From the NCBI RefSeq assembly GCF_002900965.1, contig NZ_PJOM01000007.1:1-64000 (forward strand): a stretch of 64,000 nucleotides of DNA, in the 5' to 3' direction. Shown piece by piece: positions 61,411-64,000 of the stretch. This DNA is from Pseudotabrizicola formosa (GTDB lineage Bacteria; Pseudomonadota; Alphaproteobacteria; Rhodobacterales; Rhodobacteraceae). The notes beneath the pieces were generated by a model, which saw nothing but the letters and a program-made list of their open reading frames with translations, did not search any database and was not told the DNA's origin. Positions within the stretch are counted from its first letter, which is position 1; each line of letters starts with the position of its first letter. The position numbers and the translations under genes are program-made.

Positions 61411-61578
61411 CTAGCGAGAGGACGGGGGCAGTTTTTTCTGCAGCGCCTCAATCAGCCTTTGCAGATGCTCGGGAACCGGAGCTTGAAGATCGGCCTCAAA
61501 GGCGAGGCGCAGGTTGATATCTATCTGCTGCGCCATCTGGTTTTGGTGTTGGGACTTGCAGTCTCCAGGTTTGGTCAC
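61411..61578 (-). CDS. Second NepR-like small protein (orphan)
   Basis: The 55-residue ORF begins at a GTG preceded by AGGAGTATAGGAT. Its core, IDINLRLAFEADLQAPVPEH then LQRLIEALQKKL, matches the NepR layout of two helices around a (E/A)PVP turn, closer to Rhodobacteraceae NepR than the copy at 50601. No sigma factor lies beside it. It may be a second anti-sigma or a partner-swapping variant. An internal ATG at 61536 would give 41 residues. Confidence 0.55.
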   Translation of the reverse strand: MTKPGDCKSQHQNQMAQQIDINLRLAFEADLQAPVPEHLQRLIEALQKKLPPSSR

Positions 61579-61669
61579 ATCCTATACTCCTGCTTACACG
61601 CGCAATTTTCCAGCTTCCGGAGGAAGTGAGTTGCACGTTTTGAAACGCGCCATCGACGCCCGGTTCGGA

Positions 61670-62353
61670 TCACGGCTGCCATGCGCTGGCCTGAGCGGCA
61701 GGGGTCTGGTCAAGAGCGCCGCAAGCCGGACAGGGGGAGAAGTCATGGCGCAACATCCCGCAACCGCAGCAACAATTTTGATCCGTGCCGGGCGGCACAA
61801 CCCCCAGCTGGAGCGGAGGCACAATGGCAAGACCCATGCCGGGATTGGGCGCAGGAAAGGCGGACAACTGACCGGAGGGCTCGATATAGGCATGGCTGAT
61901 CGAGGCAAGGTTCATCACACCTTTGATCCGCAGCATCTCCATCAGCTCATACGCGCCAATCCGATTGATGTTCAGCCCATCGGTGATGATCCGGCCATCG
62001 CGCAGAACTTCGGCTGGCTGGCCGTCGATGATGGCTTTGGCACCTTTCCAGCGCCGGATCGCCCAATCGACCAGTTTGTCGAGGCAGACGATGCACAAGA
62101 CCACCAGCATCGCCTGAAAAAGGGGGACGTCCGGATAGAACAGCGAGTCACCGACTGCCGATCCAAGAGCGATGACCAGAAGAAACTCTGTGAGCGAAAG
62201 TTGCGCAACGCTGCGCCCGCCGATCCAGCGCAGCAGCGCCAGGGTCCAGAGCCAGATGACGGCAATGCGAAACACAATTTCCAGATAGAACAGCGCTGGC
62301 TGATCACCCACAAACATGCGCATCCAGTCAAACGCAACAATGGGCTCTTCCAT
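61670..62353 (-). CDS. DUF421/YetF-family membrane protein with a Cys-rich C-terminal tail
   Basis: The 227-residue protein has three N-terminal membrane helices (LEIVFRIAVIWLWTLALLRW, LSLTEFLLVIALGSAVGDSL, LFQAMLVVLCIVCLDKLVDW) and the DUF421 cytoplasmic domain (AKAIIDGQPAEVLRDGRIIT, NRIGAYELMEMLRIKG). Unusually the tail contains NCCCGCGM followed by FSPCPACGAL, a four-Cys zinc-ribbon-like pair. DUF421 proteins are of uncertain function and linked to stress and sporulation. The ATG at 62353 fits; TTG at 62371 lies within the upstream terminator. Confidence 0.85.
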   Translation of the reverse strand: MEEPIVAFDWMRMFVGDQPALFYLEIVFRIAVIWLWTLALLRWIGGRSVAQLSLTEFLLVIALGSAVGDSLFYPDVPLFQAMLVVLCIVCLDKLVDWAIRRWKGAKAIIDGQPAEVLRDGRIITDGLNINRIGAYELMEMLRIKGVMNLASISHAYIEPSGQLSAFPAPNPGMGLAIVPPLQLGVVPPGTDQNCCCGCGMLRHDFSPCPACGALDQTPAAQASAWQP

Positions 62354-62367
62354 CTTTGTCTCTTTGT

Positions 62368-62415
62368 CCAAAAAACAAACCGTCCGGCGTGCACTGATGT
62401 GAGCGCCGGACGGTT
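62368..62415 (-). terminator. Strong intrinsic terminator of the PRC-barrel gene
   Basis: On the minus strand AACCGTCCGGCG (62415-62404) pairs perfectly with CGCCGGACGGTT (62389-62378) around a 14-base loop, followed by TGTTTTTTGG. It lies seven bases after the PRC-barrel stop, so the DUF421 gene needs its own promoter or read-through. Confidence 0.85.
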
Positions 62416-62421
62416 CTTCGG

Positions 62422-62718
62422 TCAGTGGTGATGTTCGGGCAGCTCTTCAAGCTGTTCCTTGGTCCAGGTCGTCGAGCCATGAACCTTGCCGGCCTCATCC
62501 CGCATCAGGTTCAACTGATCGGCGCTCACCAGGACCTGTCTTGCGCCGATCCCAAGAAAGCCGCCAACATCAAGAACAACCTGCATGCCCGCTCCGCTGC
62601 CATGCACATGCGATACGGTTCCGACCTTTTCATCATTGACGCCATAAACCGGGGCATTTCTTACCAGTGCCTCTGTCAAGTCAGCTGGCGGAATAAGGGT
62701 GTGTTTGCTGTGGTCCAT
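62422..62718 (-). CDS. Small PRC-barrel-domain protein
   Basis: The 98-residue protein has a PRC-barrel-like fold (ALVRNAPVYGVNDEKVGTVS, QVVLDVGGFLGIGARQVLVS) and a His-rich end (EELPEHHH). Small stand-alone PRC-barrel proteins are common general-stress genes in alphaproteobacteria. AGGAGG lies five bases before the ATG at 62718, which settles the start. A perfect EcfG promoter lies upstream and a strong terminator follows, so it is a single-gene stress unit. Confidence 0.88.
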   Translation of the reverse strand: MDHSKHTLIPPADLTEALVRNAPVYGVNDEKVGTVSHVHGSGAGMQVVLDVGGFLGIGARQVLVSADQLNLMRDEAGKVHGSTTWTKEQLEELPEHHH

Positions 62719-62820
62719 CTGGACCTCCTGTTGCTTGCGGTGCGTATCTGACACCTGAGGGCTCTGTGCTTCTGATGGCGACAGCGATGCCGCGGCCAGC
62801 AGAGGCGTTCGGTCAGGGTG

Positions 62821-62845
62821 AACGGCCCGGAGCCGGAAATGTTCC
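62821..62845 (-). promoter_or_regulatory. EcfG-type promoter for the PRC-barrel gene
   Basis: On the minus strand GGAAC (62845-62841) and CGTT (62824-62821), 16 bases apart, match the general-stress consensus perfectly. The messenger leader would be about 95 bases. Confidence 0.7.
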
Positions 62846-62881
62846 GGTGCCTCATGGCTTTCCGCCACTTTGCCGACGCCT

Positions 62882-62906
62882 GGAACATTTGGCCTCGCAA
62901 AGGGTT
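62882..62906 (+). promoter_or_regulatory. EcfG-type promoter for the SDR gene
   Basis: GGAAC (62882-62886) and GGTT (62903-62906) are 16 bases apart, 35 bases before the SDR start. Together with the site at 62821 it makes a divergent pair of stress promoters. Confidence 0.6.
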
Positions 62907-62940
62907 TCTCGGACTGTGCCAACACAGAGGAAGCAGCGCC

Positions 62941-63792
62941 ATGACATCCGACAAACAGCCCGCCCAAGAGCAGGACAGACAGCCCGGTCTGGAATCCGAA
63001 ATGACTACCGCACCGGACTACGCGCCGCGCTTTGCGGCATCGGGGCGGCTCAAGGGCAAGACGGTGCTGATCACCGGCGGTGACAGTGGCATTGGCCGCG
63101 CGTCAGCCGTGCTGTGCGCCCGCGAAGGGGCGAATGTGGCGATCCATTACAAGGATGAACACGCGGATGCAGAGGCGACTGTGGCGTTGATCCGCGAAGA
63201 GGGTGCCGAGGGATTTTCGGTGTCGGGTGACATCGGACAGAAAGACGAAGTTGACCGAGCCGTTCGCGCCGTGATCGAAAAATTCGGCAGGATCAATGTG
63301 CTGGTCAACAATGCCGCCGAACAGCATGTGCAAGACAAGGTGGAAGACATTCCCGAAGCCCAGCTGAAGCGGACATTCCAAACGAATATTTTCGGCCAGT
63401 TCTACATGGTGCAGGCTGTCGTGCCGCAGATGGAAAAAAGCGACGCGATCGTCAACATCACATCGGTGACCGCCTTTCGAGGACAGCCGCAGCTGATTGA
63501 TTATGCCTCGACCAAGGGGGCGATACTGGCCTTTACCCGCGCGCTTTCAGGCAATCTGGCATCAACCGGCATCCGGGTGAATGCTGTGGCTCCCGGCCCG
63601 ATCTGGACCCCGCTGATCCCGGCCTCTTTCCCGGCAGAGAAAGTAGAGACATTCGGCCAGAATGTACCGATGGGACGACCGGGCCAGCCGAATGAAGTGG
63701 CGTCTTGTGTGCTGTTCCTGGCCTGTGACGACAGCAGCTATCTGACCGGACAGACCCTGCACCCCAATGGCGGGGAATTGGTCGGCGGCTAA
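62941..63792 (+). CDS. Short-chain dehydrogenase/reductase, general-stress YghA/GsiB-operon type
   Basis: The 283-residue SDR has an N-terminal Gln/Pro-rich extension, the NAD(P) motif VLITGGDSGIGRASAVLCAR, INVLVNNAAEQHVQD (NNAA), the catalytic Ser in NITSVTAFRGQPQL and DYASTKGAILAFTRAL (Tyr-x3-Lys), and LTGQTLHPNGG at the end. This extended group is typical of stress-induced aldehyde/alcohol oxidoreductases. GAGGAAGCAGCGCC precedes the ATG at 62941. Control by the EcfG-like promoter is likely. Confidence 0.92.
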   Translation: MTSDKQPAQEQDRQPGLESEMTTAPDYAPRFAASGRLKGKTVLITGGDSGIGRASAVLCAREGANVAIHYKDEHADAEATVALIREEGAEGFSVSGDIGQKDEVDRAVRAVIEKFGRINVLVNNAAEQHVQDKVEDIPEAQLKRTFQTNIFGQFYMVQAVVPQMEKSDAIVNITSVTAFRGQPQLIDYASTKGAILAFTRALSGNLASTGIRVNAVAPGPIWTPLIPASFPAEKVETFGQNVPMGRPGQPNEVASCVLFLACDDSSYLTGQTLHPNGGELVGG

Positions 63793-63840
63793 GGCAGGGC
63801 CGCCGCCAAGCGTATGTTTGAAGCAAGGAAAGGACACGAA

Positions 63841-64000
63841 ATGAACATTGAAATGTTGACCGCTATTGTGGTGTTTGGCCTCCTTCTGGCCATTGCGCTC
63901 GTGGGTCTGACCATGTCCATCCGCGAAACCAACCAAAGAGCAGATACTTTGCGCCCGCGTGACATGCAGGGAGTGCAGGGGGAGTATGGAACGCAAAGCC
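63841..64000 (+). CDS. Small membrane protein, partial (cut by window edge)
   Basis: From an ATG preceded by AAAGGACACGA, an open frame runs to the window end: MNIEMLTAIVVFGLLLAIAL then VGLTMSIRETNQRADTLRP and more polar residues. It reads as one membrane helix followed by a cytoplasmic tail. The end is not seen. It follows the SDR by 48 bases and may share its stress transcript. Confidence 0.6.
   Translation, partial: MNIEMLTAIVVFGLLLAIALVGLTMSIRETNQRADTLRPRDMQGVQGEYGTQS

Overview
The window looks like part of a repABC replicon (large plasmid or chromid) of a GC-rich alphaproteobacterium, most likely Rhodobacteraceae/Paracoccaceae. The grounds are a complete repA-repB-repC locus with parS-like palindromes and a counter-transcribed RNA, EcfG/NepR general-stress-response signatures, a hairpin element common in Rhodobacteraceae, and many 1- or 4-base start/stop overlaps. 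All assignments come from reading the sequence; no database search was run.

Region 1 (1-6.2 kb): a ribose/sugar-type ABC importer (permease cut by the window edge, ATPase) and a GntR/FCD regulator, divergent from an iron-type alcohol dehydrogenase, an aldehyde dehydrogenase and an arylformamidase-like hydrolase. Region 2 (6.2-11.1 kb): a PIN-toxin/Phd-antitoxin pair and the repABC replication/partition module. Region 3 (11.3-13.5 kb): a phospholipase-D-like protein coupled to an endonuclease/exonuclease/phosphatase-family protein.

Region 4 (13.6-37.5 kb) is a large aromatic catabolic island. The minus-strand cluster runs from a fused flavin monooxygenase/Old-Yellow-Enzyme protein (2-aminobenzoyl-CoA monooxygenase/reductase or salicylyl-CoA 5-hydroxylase family) through an SDR, a MarR regulator, enoyl-CoA hydratase, acyl-CoA dehydrogenase, acyl-CoA thioesterase, a RidA-like protein and an aryl-CoA ligase to a gentisate-type dioxygenase, an FAH hydrolase, a nitrilase and a flavin reductase. 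Divergent plus-strand genes add an enoyl-CoA hydratase and a 3-hydroxyacyl-CoA dehydrogenase. Next come a LysR regulator and an operon with an aldehyde dehydrogenase, a DapA-like lyase, 3-hydroxyanthranilate dioxygenase, a five-gene branched-chain-type ABC importer, an aspartate-dehydrogenase-like enzyme and a second arylformamidase-like hydrolase. A nearly identical 26-base motif lies in the divergent catabolic promoter region and before the importer genes, which suggests one regulator controls uptake and CoA-dependent breakdown of an ortho-substituted benzoate (anthranilate or salicylate type).

Region 5 (37.5-52 kb and 59.7-64 kb) has a stress flavour: treZ, a membrane PQQ dehydrogenase, a plasmid-stabilization-like protein, topoisomerase IB, an MscS channel, Cu/Zn superoxide dismutase, a PRC-barrel protein and an SDR. 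At least five of these genes have upstream GGAAC-N16-nGTT elements, matching promoters of the EcfG general-stress sigma factor. Two NepR-like anti-sigma proteins are present, one beside a broken ecfG-like gene. Between sodC and nepR lies a graveyard of trehalose/glycogen genes (glycogen debranching enzyme, otsA, otsB), all disrupted.

Region 6 (53.3-59.6 kb) is a complete tripartite tricarboxylate transporter (tctCBA) with a periplasmic sensor-like protein and the TctD/TctE two-component system. Two very small membrane-protein ORFs, directly downstream of the PQQ dehydrogenase and of a ferric-reductase-like gene, are easily overlooked.
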